Shown here piece by piece: positions 52,026 through 58,923 of a stretch of 64,000 nucleotides of DNA. The number at the start of each line of letters is the position of its first letter. Within the stretch, counting starts at the first letter, position 1. This DNA is from Pontiella desulfatans (GTDB lineage: Bacteria > Verrucomicrobiota > Kiritimatiellia > Kiritimatiellales > Pontiellaceae): positions 1,612,001 to 1,676,000 of the forward strand of contig NZ_CAAHFG010000001.1 in the NCBI RefSeq assembly GCF_900890425.1, read 5' to 3'. A program made the position numbers and the translations under genes. The notes beneath the pieces are model-generated. The model ran no database searches, had not been told where the DNA came from, and was given only the letters and a program-made list of their open reading frames with translations.

Positions 52026-52135
52026 TCAGCCATGGCCGATCCGACTTCATCTTCTCCGTCCAGATTAAGATTGCTGATCCATTCCTCAATAAATGTTTTC
52101 AGCTCGTCTTCAACGAAATTTTCGAGGTCTTTCAT
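51944..52135 (-). CDS. Small acidic ORF coupled to hsdS, 63 aa
   Basis: The ATG overlaps the hsdS stop codon (ATGA). Residues 1-37 are acidic and helical (MKDLENFVEDELKTFIEEWI, then SNLNLDGEDEVGSA). From about residue 38 the frame overlaps the DUF4917 remnant in a different frame, so the natural C-terminus is probably lost. It is likely translated because of the coupling. It may be the N-terminus of a small partner protein of the restriction locus. The family is not recognised. Confidence 0.45.
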   Translation of the reverse strand: MKDLENFVEDELKTFIEEWISNLNLDGEDEVGSAMAETMATRLPTTINTFCVSSNGAKFQSCL

Positions 52136-53355
52136 TTAACAGCCTCCTCGATATTCACCCGCCAGGTGCCGGTGAGCAGTTTCTGCATGAGGCCGCGTTT
52201 TTGGGCTTTGTATTTTGCCGCCAGTTTTTTGAGCAGGTCGATTTCCTTCCGCGCTGTGACGACATATTCAGCAACCTTTTTCTGCTCAGATTTATCTGTG
52301 GGTAAGTGAAGTTTTTTACTGAGGAAGGTTTTGTTCGTAATCGCAATCGTGTTCTTTGCGCCTTTTTGAACGATCGGGAATAAATAGTTTGTTGCCCGAG
52401 TCGGAGAGCTGAAATAGAAATCAAGAACGATTCCTAAGTCGTGAGTCTGGGGAGTAAAAACACCGTAAAGAGGAGAGACAATCACATCTTCCGGTGTATA
52501 GCTCTGTTTGACAATTCCCCAAGGGAAATCGCCGGTTGGACTTTTGGTGTAAACAATGTCGCCATGGTGAACGCGGTTATAATGATCAGTCTTGGCGGCA
52601 GAGAAAGATCGGCCAAGGTGTTCGATCTGATTTACTAAACCTTTGTGGACGGAAACGGAGAATACTTCTTCCTTTCCGGCACTCTTGTCTCCATGTTCAT
52701 CCAGAACATCAGCCAGTTTGATTAGTTCCCATCCCGGATATTTTCCATTCTGATTTCTGTCAAAAAGAGAGCGCCCATATGCATCCAGTTTCTTTTCTTT
52801 GGCCTGGATGAGGCGTTCGGTGGTGGAGATAGCCCGATCCCATGTCGACAGCACATCCGCAATCGCCTTCTGTTCCTCCAGCGGGGGGATTGATATTTTT
52901 ATTTCCAGAAATTCCGACTTCGTTATGTTTTTAATGTTTGTGCCGGTTGCAAACATGAGCATTTTTGCGCGCATCCTCGGAGAGGATACAAGGGCGAAGA
53001 GCCATTGCGGGCAAGCAAGATCATTTGCTGTTACCTGCCATAGCTTATCCGACAAGAACCGGTTGGGATAATCTGCGGGCACATAAGCGCTTGCGCCAAC
53101 ATGTTTAGGGGAACCACTTGCGCGGCTGATTATTATGCTGTCTTTTTTTGGTGTGCAGTTCGCTCTGGTCAACTCTTTTCCTGAAATGGGCTTAGCTGCG
53201 AATTCATCAAAATATCCGTATGTGACCGCACTCACTTTGAGTACAGCGGCTTCATTGGCTTCAGGAGTTCTGTCTAGCCCATTGACGCTAACGCCAGACT
53301 CCAGTCCTGCAATGCAGTCTTTCATCCGACCTTTTTTCCAACCATTGGAACTCAT
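52132..53355 (-). CDS. hsdS: Type I restriction enzyme specificity subunit (HsdS)
   Basis: A 407-residue S subunit with two target-recognition domains. Each ends in the conserved IPPLEEQKAIADVL (residue ~155) or its second-half equivalent LPTDKSEQKKVAEYV, followed by long helices (AISTTERLIQAKEKKLDAYG and LLKKLAAKYKAQKRGLMQ) that form the coiled-coil conserved regions. KKGRMKDCIAGLESG and WELIKLADVLDEHGD open the two domains. Its ATG overlaps the hsdM stop (TAATG). The split recognition sequence cannot be predicted. Confidence 0.93.
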   Translation of the reverse strand: MSSNGWKKGRMKDCIAGLESGVSVNGLDRTPEANEAAVLKVSAVTYGYFDEFAAKPISGKELTRANCTPKKDSIIISRASGSPKHVGASAYVPADYPNRFLSDKLWQVTANDLACPQWLFALVSSPRMRAKMLMFATGTNIKNITKSEFLEIKISIPPLEEQKAIADVLSTWDRAISTTERLIQAKEKKLDAYGRSLFDRNQNGKYPGWELIKLADVLDEHGDKSAGKEEVFSVSVHKGLVNQIEHLGRSFSAAKTDHYNRVHHGDIVYTKSPTGDFPWGIVKQSYTPEDVIVSPLYGVFTPQTHDLGIVLDFYFSSPTRATNYLFPIVQKGAKNTIAITNKTFLSKKLHLPTDKSEQKKVAEYVVTARKEIDLLKKLAAKYKAQKRGLMQKLLTGTWRVNIEEAVK

Positions 53356-54878
53356 TACGCATTCCTCTGAATTGTGGCGAGTTTTTCGGTCATTTCCTTC
53401 CGAACATTGGAAAGTTCGGTTTCGAGGTCGTCGATTTCCTTTTGTACGGCGTCGACGTCGATTTCGGCCTCTTCTTCAAAGGTGTCGACATAGCGTGGGA
53501 TGTTGAGGTTAAAGTCGTTTTCTTTAATTTCGTCGAAGGTGGCGACGTAGGAATATTTTTCGACTGTTTTGCGTTCGCGGTAGGTGTCTACAATCTTTTC
53601 AATGTGTTCTTCGGTGAGGGCATTCTGATTCTTGCCGGGCTTGAATTCCTTGCTGGCGTCGATAAATAAAACCTTTTTTTCGCGCCCTTTCGTTTTTTTC
53701 GCGGTTCCTTCTCTGCTCCGGTCAAAGATCAGGATGGCAACGGGGATCGATGTGGTCTGGAACAGGTTGCCGGGCAGGCCGATGACGGCGTCCAATAGAT
53801 TATCTTCAATCAGTTTCTGACGGATCCGACCTTCGGCGGCACCGCGGAACAAAACACCGTGCGGAACCACGACGGCCACGCGGCCCTCTTTTTCTACGGC
53901 GGATTCAATCATGTGGCTGATAAAGGCATAGTCGCCTTTGCTCTTGGGCGGAACGCCGCGCCAGAAGCGGTTATAGCGGTCGTTGACGGCTTCTTCGGCT
54001 CCCCATTTATCGAGCGAGAAGGGCGGGTTGGCAACGACGACGTCAAATTTCATCAGCCGATCGTTTTCGACCAGTGCCGGCGAGGTGAGCGTGTTGCACC
54101 ATTCAATGCGGGCGCTATCGAAGCTGTGCAGAAACATATTCATGCGTGCCAGCGCCCAGGTGGCGCCGTTGACCTCCATACCGAAAAGGGCAAAGTTGCG
54201 GTCGCCCACTTCCCGTGCGGCTTCAATCAAAAGGGTGCTGGATCCGCAGGCCGGATCGCAGATGCGGTCGCCCGGTTTCGGGTTGGCCAGTTTGGCGACG
54301 AGCTGTGAAACCTGGAAGGGGGTATAGAATTCGCCGGCCTTTTTGCCGGAGTCGGTGGCGAAGCGTTCAATGAGGTAGAGGTAGGTATTACCAATCACGT
54401 CTTCGGAAACCCGGCTGGGCGATAGATCGAGCTGCGGTTTATTGAAATCCTCCAGCAGCATTTTGAGGCGGCGGTTGCGGTCTTTGGTTTTGCCGAGGTT
54501 GGCCTCGGAGTTAAAATCAATGTTGCGGAACACGCCGTCGAGCTTGGCTTTGTTGGTCTCTTCAATGGAGTCGAGCACCATATTGATCAGCTCGCCGATA
54601 TTGGCTTCATTCCTTTTTTCATAGAGATCATAAAAGCTGGAGCCTTCGGGGAGAACAAAGCGTTCGCGTTCCAGTTTCCGGCGGATGCGGGCGTCGTCGC
54701 CGTCGTACTGCTTGCTGTATTCGGCATAGTGGTCTTTCCAGACATCGGAAATATATTTGAGGAAGAGCATCACGAGGATGTAGTCCTTATACTGCGCCGG
54801 ATCGACTACGCCCCGGAAGGTATCGCACGCCGCCCACGCCGCGTTGTTGATGTCTTTCTGTTCAATCGTTGTGCTCAT
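53355..54878 (-). CDS. hsdM: Type I restriction enzyme modification subunit (HsdM)
   Basis: A 507-residue N6-adenine DNA methyltransferase. The N-terminal helical domain (AAWAACDTFRGVVDPAQYKD, YILVMLFLKYISDVW) is followed by YTPFQVSQLVAKL, the SAM motif DPACGSSTLL near residue 207 and the catalytic NPPF (ANPPFSLDKWG) near residue 280. Start 54878 (MSTTIEQKD) follows GGAGAA. The longer frame from 54980 is rejected because its first 13 residues are encoded by an intergenic CACGAAAAGG-type repeat. It overlaps hsdS by one base. Confidence 0.95.
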   Translation of the reverse strand: MSTTIEQKDINNAAWAACDTFRGVVDPAQYKDYILVMLFLKYISDVWKDHYAEYSKQYDGDDARIRRKLERERFVLPEGSSFYDLYEKRNEANIGELINMVLDSIEETNKAKLDGVFRNIDFNSEANLGKTKDRNRRLKMLLEDFNKPQLDLSPSRVSEDVIGNTYLYLIERFATDSGKKAGEFYTPFQVSQLVAKLANPKPGDRICDPACGSSTLLIEAAREVGDRNFALFGMEVNGATWALARMNMFLHSFDSARIEWCNTLTSPALVENDRLMKFDVVVANPPFSLDKWGAEEAVNDRYNRFWRGVPPKSKGDYAFISHMIESAVEKEGRVAVVVPHGVLFRGAAEGRIRQKLIEDNLLDAVIGLPGNLFQTTSIPVAILIFDRSREGTAKKTKGREKKVLFIDASKEFKPGKNQNALTEEHIEKIVDTYRERKTVEKYSYVATFDEIKENDFNLNIPRYVDTFEEEAEIDVDAVQKEIDDLETELSNVRKEMTEKLATIQRNA

Positions 54879-54950
54879 ATTCTGTTCTCCATTGAATCCG
54901 GGTTGTGGCGGAAAGGTCTTCGACCGTTTCAGCCCTACAATAAAATCTGT

Positions 54951-54980
54951 TTTTCGGTCTTTGTGCCTTTTCGTGGCCAT
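54951..54980. repeat. Single-arm intergenic repeat, CTTTGTGCCTTTTCGTGGCC type
   Basis: TTCGGTCTTTGTGCCTTTTC followed by GTGGCC, upstream of hsdM, is the reverse-complement wording of the GGCCACGAAAAGGCACAAAG repeat. Confidence 0.5.
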
Positions 54981-55031
54981 CCATTTTTTCTGAAAATTGG
55001 GGTGGCGGGAAGTTTCCCTCCCGCCGGTCTT

Positions 55032-55337
55032 TTAACGCTTGCCGCAGGGCGGATCGAACTTTGCCCGCAGTTCTTTCTCTATCCGCATTCGTTGCGCTGC
55101 ACTGGTATAGTGCGCGGCCACGGTGATAGTCCTGTAGCCCCGTCTTTGCCAGCACGGTTTGCGGTCGTGGTTTTCAATCCGCTCTTTCACTTCCTGTGAT
55201 TCGCCGATATCGACCACTTTCCATGTCTCTGCCTCGGAATTTCGACCGAGAATGGAATACACTCCCGACGAATTTCGAAGGTTCGAGGTGCTTGTATACG
55301 GCCCCTCGAAGTTGTAGCTTCCTATTTGGATACCCAT
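55032..55337 (-). CDS. Small GIY-YIG-like protein, 101 aa
   Basis: AGGAGGT precedes ATG 55337. After ~22 residues the fold markers of a GIY-YIG domain appear: SGVYSIL for GIY, WKVVDIGESQEVKERI for YIG plus the following helix, and IEKELRAKFDPPCGK for the C-terminal Glu and P.CG ending. RIENHDRKPCW matches the spaced R.xxH.R..CW seen in small stand-alone relatives. It may be a nuclease or a degenerate DNA-binding relative. It lies between two S-type genes and hsdM, suggesting a defence or anti-defence accessory role. Confidence 0.6.
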   Translation of the reverse strand: MGIQIGSYNFEGPYTSTSNLRNSSGVYSILGRNSEAETWKVVDIGESQEVKERIENHDRKPCWQRRGYRTITVAAHYTSAAQRMRIEKELRAKFDPPCGKR

Positions 55338-55348
55338 TTAATGACCTC

Positions 55349-55999
55349 CTACGGTTCTGGGTGGTTATCCTTGTCTTCCTGAGGTGTTGCAACCACCTCG
55401 GGAAGACGTTCATTTTCGGCACCATTGCCGGTTTCTGACGCAACCCGCGCCAAGATTCCTGAAATCAGTTTTTTTTTCTTATCCCTCAGCTGATCCATCA
55501 GGCGTTGTTCGCGGTCGGCCAGTTTGGCGATAGCCGTGATTTCCCGCTGTTTTTCCAAGGGTGGGAGAGGGATGGGCAGGTTTCCAAGAGCATCGCGGTC
55601 GATCATGCGAACGGAGGTGCCCTTGGCGTTTCGGTCAAAATAGGTTTGGGATGAGTCCTGATTGATGAACCAGCACACATATTCGGGCAGTGCGCAGGAT
55701 GGATTGACTTGAATATGGAACAGGGGAGCCGCGCATACCGTCGGATTTTGGGTGCCGGAAAATACTGCACAGGTGTTCGTGTTTCCTCTCGAACGGAATA
55801 CGACATCTCCTTTTTCAAGGAGGTATTGGGTTTTGATCTTGTCGCCTCCGAGTCGCAACACCTTTGCTGCATCGATAAAAAAAGAATCGGTTACATCACT
55901 CAACTGCAGCACGTTAACATCGCCGCCAACATCTTCATTCAGTTTTCCTCTGAATGGATGGCCTGATCTTATTTTGGCGATGTTTTTTAACAATTTCAT
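55349..55999 (-). CDS. Half-length HsdS-like protein with one recognition domain, 216 aa
   Basis: One target-recognition domain (MKLLKNIAKIRSGHPFRGKL, QYLLEKGDVVFRSRG, IPLPPLEKQREITAIAKLAD) followed by one helical arm (REQRLMDQLRDKKKKLISGI). The acidic Pro-rich tail (PEVVATPQEDKDNHPEP) is not typical. Full HsdS has two copies of this unit, as in the other gene here. It could dimerise to give a symmetrical specificity, exchange with hsdS, or be a relic. It is the first gene of the island on this strand and is followed 11 bases later by the GIY-YIG gene. Confidence 0.8.
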   Translation of the reverse strand: MKLLKNIAKIRSGHPFRGKLNEDVGGDVNVLQLSDVTDSFFIDAAKVLRLGGDKIKTQYLLEKGDVVFRSRGNTNTCAVFSGTQNPTVCAAPLFHIQVNPSCALPEYVCWFINQDSSQTYFDRNAKGTSVRMIDRDALGNLPIPLPPLEKQREITAIAKLADREQRLMDQLRDKKKKLISGILARVASETGNGAENERLPEVVATPQEDKDNHPEP

Positions 56000-56578
56000 G
56001 CAGTAATCCCGTTTCTTGAGTTCGGAATGTATGCAATTCGGGATATGCTGTCAATGTATTTAAATTAAGAAATAATCAGGTTACTGCAATTAAAGGATGT
56101 TTCGGTCGTCTCTGTAGGCCGCAGAAGGAAAACGGGTCGGAAAAGCGTCAGGGTACCAGAGTAGGCGGAAATGGATCTCACCTAAAAAAAGGTTCAGGCC
56201 TTTGATCTTTGTGTTTTGGGTGGCGGTGCGGACGTGCGGTCGATGAGGAAAGGAAAAGGGTCGGTCAGGGAATTCGGGAATTCGTGACACTCGGAAAAAA
56301 CCTGCTTCGCGTTCTTGGGTAGTTGGGGTTCAATTGTGTGGACACATATCCCCGTCGTTTCCCAGTGGTGGCTCTGGTCGAACGGGGCGGTCCGCGACCT
56401 TGTTTTCCGGTCATTAGGAGTGATAGGCAGTCTCACCACAGAGCGCACGGAGGCACAGAGCAATCAATATATCTGCCACCCTCTGCGTCTCTGTACTACT
56501 ATCTCCCCAAAACTTGTTTTTCCGGCAAGATTTTCTCCGCAAGCCTTTGGATAATAGCAACTACGTCAGAGTTTTTTT
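56000..56578. other. Gap between restriction island and parvulin gene, no gene recognised
   Basis: Short overlapping frames on both strands have no family features or ribosome sites. The stretch contains a CACAGAG-type repeat (56433-56499) and, just after it, a long hairpin (56579-56646). The left part is probably the boundary of the restriction island. Confidence 0.5.
56433..56499. repeat. Two-arm intergenic repeat, CACAGAG/CTCTG type
   Basis: CACAGAGCGCACGGAGGCAC then AGAG on the left and CTCTGCGTCTCTGT on the right form an imperfect inverted repeat around a 19-base AT-rich loop. Confidence 0.65.
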
Positions 56579-56646
56579 GCAAAATAATGAGTGGCAAAAT
56601 AATCTACTTGAAGCATTTCAGATCATTTTGCCGTCCATTATTTTGC
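56579..56646. repeat. Long hairpin element with 25-bp arms and internal GCAAAATAAT repeats
   Basis: The left arm has GCAAAATAAT at 56579-56588 and again at 56594-56603. The right arm 56622-56646 holds the complementary pair (ATCATTTTGC, ATTATTTTGC). Twenty-one of 25 arm bases are complementary, with an 18-base loop. The architecture equals that of the element at 45537-45615 though the sequence differs. Confidence 0.8.
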
Positions 56647-56854
56647 GATATCTTTGGTTGCGGCTGAGCTGCGCTAGGAACTCTGTGGTAAAAAATTCAA
56701 ATCAGTTTAATTTGGTATGAGTGTCCGGCTGAGATCTGTTTAATATCTATTCGCCTTTGCAAAGGATGCGGCGCGACATGAAGATGCACCTGCTTTGCAC
56801 TCCACCGTTTGCTGAGGGGCATTTCATTAAACAACACATTCATGGGAGAGCACG

Positions 56855-57136
56855 ATGGCTACAGCAACCGCACGACATATTTTAGTGGCAACCGAGAAGA
56901 AGTGCCTGGATATCAAAAAGAAGCTCGATAAGGGCGTGGCTTTTGCAAAAATGGCGAAGGCGCACTCGACCTGCCCATCGGGTAAAAAGGGCGGAGCCCT
57001 TGGTAAATTTAAGCCGGGCCAGATGGTGAAGGAATTCGACAAGGTGGTGTTCAGCGCACCGATTGGCGTCGTTCAGGGTCCGGTTAAAACCGAGTTCGGC
57101 TACCACCTCGTGGAGGTCACGCATCGCGTGGACTAA
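56855..57136 (+). CDS. ppiC: Parvulin-type peptidyl-prolyl cis-trans isomerase
   Basis: A 93-residue single-domain parvulin, the same length as E. coli PpiC. ARHILVATEKKCLDIKKKLD holds the first active-site His; FAKMAKAHSTCPSGKKGGAL is the AxxxStCpS segment with the active-site Cys/Ser region; LGKFKPGQMVKEFDKVVF and VQGPVKTEFGYHLVEV finish the fold with the last His. It is cytoplasmic (no signal peptide). GGGAGAGC is the ribosome site. It catalyses proline isomerisation during protein folding. Confidence 0.95.
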   Translation: MATATARHILVATEKKCLDIKKKLDKGVAFAKMAKAHSTCPSGKKGGALGKFKPGQMVKEFDKVVFSAPIGVVQGPVKTEFGYHLVEVTHRVD

Positions 57137-57209
57137 GATTTACAGACCTTGGAAACTTCCAGGCATTGGAATGTCTCGAAACAGAATTTCGAGCTGCTAC
57201 GTTCTTGTT

Positions 57210-58001
57210 TCAGGATGTTTCCATGCGCTGAACACTCACGAACTGCGAGCGGACGGTCACTGGCGGGCCGAACTGGTTGAAGACGGCGACGTCGGCCGCA
57301 TCCCGCCCGTAGCCGATTGCCACATACCCGCCTTTGAGTTCCGCCTGTGTGGCATCGAAGGTATACCATTGTCCGCCGACGTAGGCCTCGAACCAGGCGT
57401 GCAGTTCCATCGGTTCAAGCCCGTAAAGATATCCCACCACCATGCGGGCCGGGATGCTCAGGCTGCGGCAGAGCGCGATCCCGAGATGGGAAAGATCGCG
57501 GCAGACGCCCCAGCCGCGTTCGTTGATTTCGGTTGCGGACAACTGAATGTCGCTGTCGTACGGCTCGAAACGAATGTTGGCTTTCAGCCACGACTCAATG
57601 GCCTGAACCTGATCATATCCCAGCCACTGGCCGGCGGTGATCTCGGTGGCCATTTGGCCAAACCGGTCGGATTCGCAGTAGCGGCTGGGAAGCAGGTAAC
57701 TCAACACGCCATCGGGCAGGTATTCGACTTCAACAAAGGGTGCTCCGGGGGCTTGGTCCACCCAGTCCTGTGTTACGACTTCGGCGGCGGTATAGACTCC
57801 GAAGATGCCGGGCGGGGCAATCAGGCGTTGGCAGAGGTTGCCGTAGGAATCGGTAAATTCAAAGGCGGGGACGCCCGGCTCGAGCTTGTATTCTTCGCGG
57901 GCGACCCATTGCTGCGCACCGCTGCGCGGACGCAGCATCAGCACGAAGGGGGTCGGCACCTGAATGTCGAAGGTTAAGTTACAACTGGTGAGGAGCTGCA
58001 T
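57210..58001 (-). CDS. Transglutaminase-like cysteine protease 1 of the ATP-grasp cluster
   Basis: A 263-residue protein. After an N-terminal beta domain ([19 protein letters not shown]) comes the transglutaminase core: [20 protein letters not shown] with Cys167, [12 protein letters not shown] with His201, and WYTFDATQ with Asp216 form the catalytic triad. There is no signal peptide. It is the last gene of the four-gene cluster, ten bases after the second transglutaminase gene. Members associated with ATP-grasp/alpha-E proteins are thought to be peptidases opposing a peptide-ligase reaction. Confidence 0.88.
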   Translation of the reverse strand: MQLLTSCNLTFDIQVPTPFVLMLRPRSGAQQWVAREEYKLEPGVPAFEFTDSYGNLCQRLIAPPGIFGVYTAAEVVTQDWVDQAPGAPFVEVEYLPDGVLSYLLPSRYCESDRFGQMATEITAGQWLGYDQVQAIESWLKANIRFEPYDSDIQLSATEINERGWGVCRDLSHLGIALCRSLSIPARMVVGYLYGLEPMELHAWFEAYVGGQWYTFDATQAELKGGYVAIGYGRDAADVAVFNQFGPPVTVRSQFVSVQRMETS

Positions 58002-58011
58002 CGGATCTCCC

Positions 58012-58923
58012 TTATTGCTGTTGTTGCTGTTGCGACTGGACCGGACGAAGTTCGGTTTCCGGAATCATGTCGACCTGGGCGTGGACCGTGTGTTTGCCGC
58101 CGCCGAGCAGAACGCCTTTGGCGGGGCTTACATCCTGAAAGTCCCGACCACAGCCGAGCGTGATGTATTGTTCATCGGCCGCCTGATTGTTGGTGGGGTC
58201 GAGCTCCAGCCAGCCGGCCTGCGGGCAGTAAACCGCCACCCAGGCGTGCGATGCATCGGCTCCGGCCAGACGCGGTTGGCCGGGCGGCGGGACCGTCTGG
58301 ATGTACCCGCTCATGTAGCGCGCCGACAGGCCTATGCTGCGCAGGCAGGAAACCATTAAATGCGCAAAATCCTGACAGACCCCGCGGCGGTTCTGCAGCA
58401 CGTCCTCCACCGGGGTGGCCACGGTGGTGGCCTTGGGGTCGAAGGTGAAGTCGGTGTTGATACGCGTCATCAGCTCGGTGGCGACGGCATGGATGCTCAT
58501 GCCGGGGCGGCATGAGGGCAGGGCATACGCCCGGGCTTTTTCCAGCGGTTTGGCATAGAGCGAGGCGAAGCTGTACTGATAGGCATCGAGACCGTTGGGG
58601 GTCGTATCCGCCCGCATGGTCCGCTGCGCGGTATCCCAGGCAATACTCGTCTGTGCCGCCGGCATCCGGGGCAGCACCTCGATCACGGACTGGGTGAGCA
58701 CTTTCATGGCGTCGTGCGGTGTCTGGATCATGAAAAACGTGGCGGAGTTGCCGAAATAGTCGATGCGCTCGCTCAGCACGACGGGTTCCGGCTCAATCTC
58801 CAGCCTGAAGGATTTTATGGTCTGCCACGGAAGTTCCCGGGGTTTGAGATGCAGCGTGTTGTAGACAAAGGTTACCGGCTGCGTGTAGCGGAACGAGGTC
58901 AGATGGCGAAGATGGTAAATCAT
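58012..58923 (-). CDS. Transglutaminase-like cysteine protease 2 of the ATP-grasp cluster
   Basis: A 303-residue protein starting at 58923 ([20 protein letters not shown]), where the ATG overlaps the stop of the ATP-grasp gene (ATGA). The N-terminal beta domain ([13 protein letters not shown]) is typical of the bacterial transglutaminase N region. The triad is Cys183 ([10 protein letters not shown]), His226 (SHAWVAVY) and Asp242 (LELDPTN). The last residues are a glutamine run ([11 protein letters not shown]) made of CAG/CAA codons. Paralogous to the next gene; the pair may process one substrate or form a heteromer. Confidence 0.9.
   Translation of the reverse strand: MIYHLRHLTSFRYTQPVTFVYNTLHLKPRELPWQTIKSFRLEIEPEPVVLSERIDYFGNSATFFMIQTPHDAMKVLTQSVIEVLPRMPAAQTSIAWDTAQRTMRADTTPNGLDAYQYSFASLYAKPLEKARAYALPSCRPGMSIHAVATELMTRINTDFTFDPKATTVATPVEDVLQNRRGVCQDFAHLMVSCLRSIGLSARYMSGYIQTVPPPGQPRLAGADASHAWVAVYCPQAGWLELDPTNNQAADEQYITLGCGRDFQDVSPAKGVLLGGGKHTVHAQVDMIPETELRPVQSQQQQQQ

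Noticed and set aside
54879-54980. N-terminal extension of hsdM
   Set aside because: The extra residues are encoded by an intergenic repeat, and a strong ribosome site precedes the internal ATG at 54878.
56006-56578. Protein-coding gene in the gap before the parvulin
   Set aside because: All frames are short, mutually overlapping and without ribosome sites or recognisable features.
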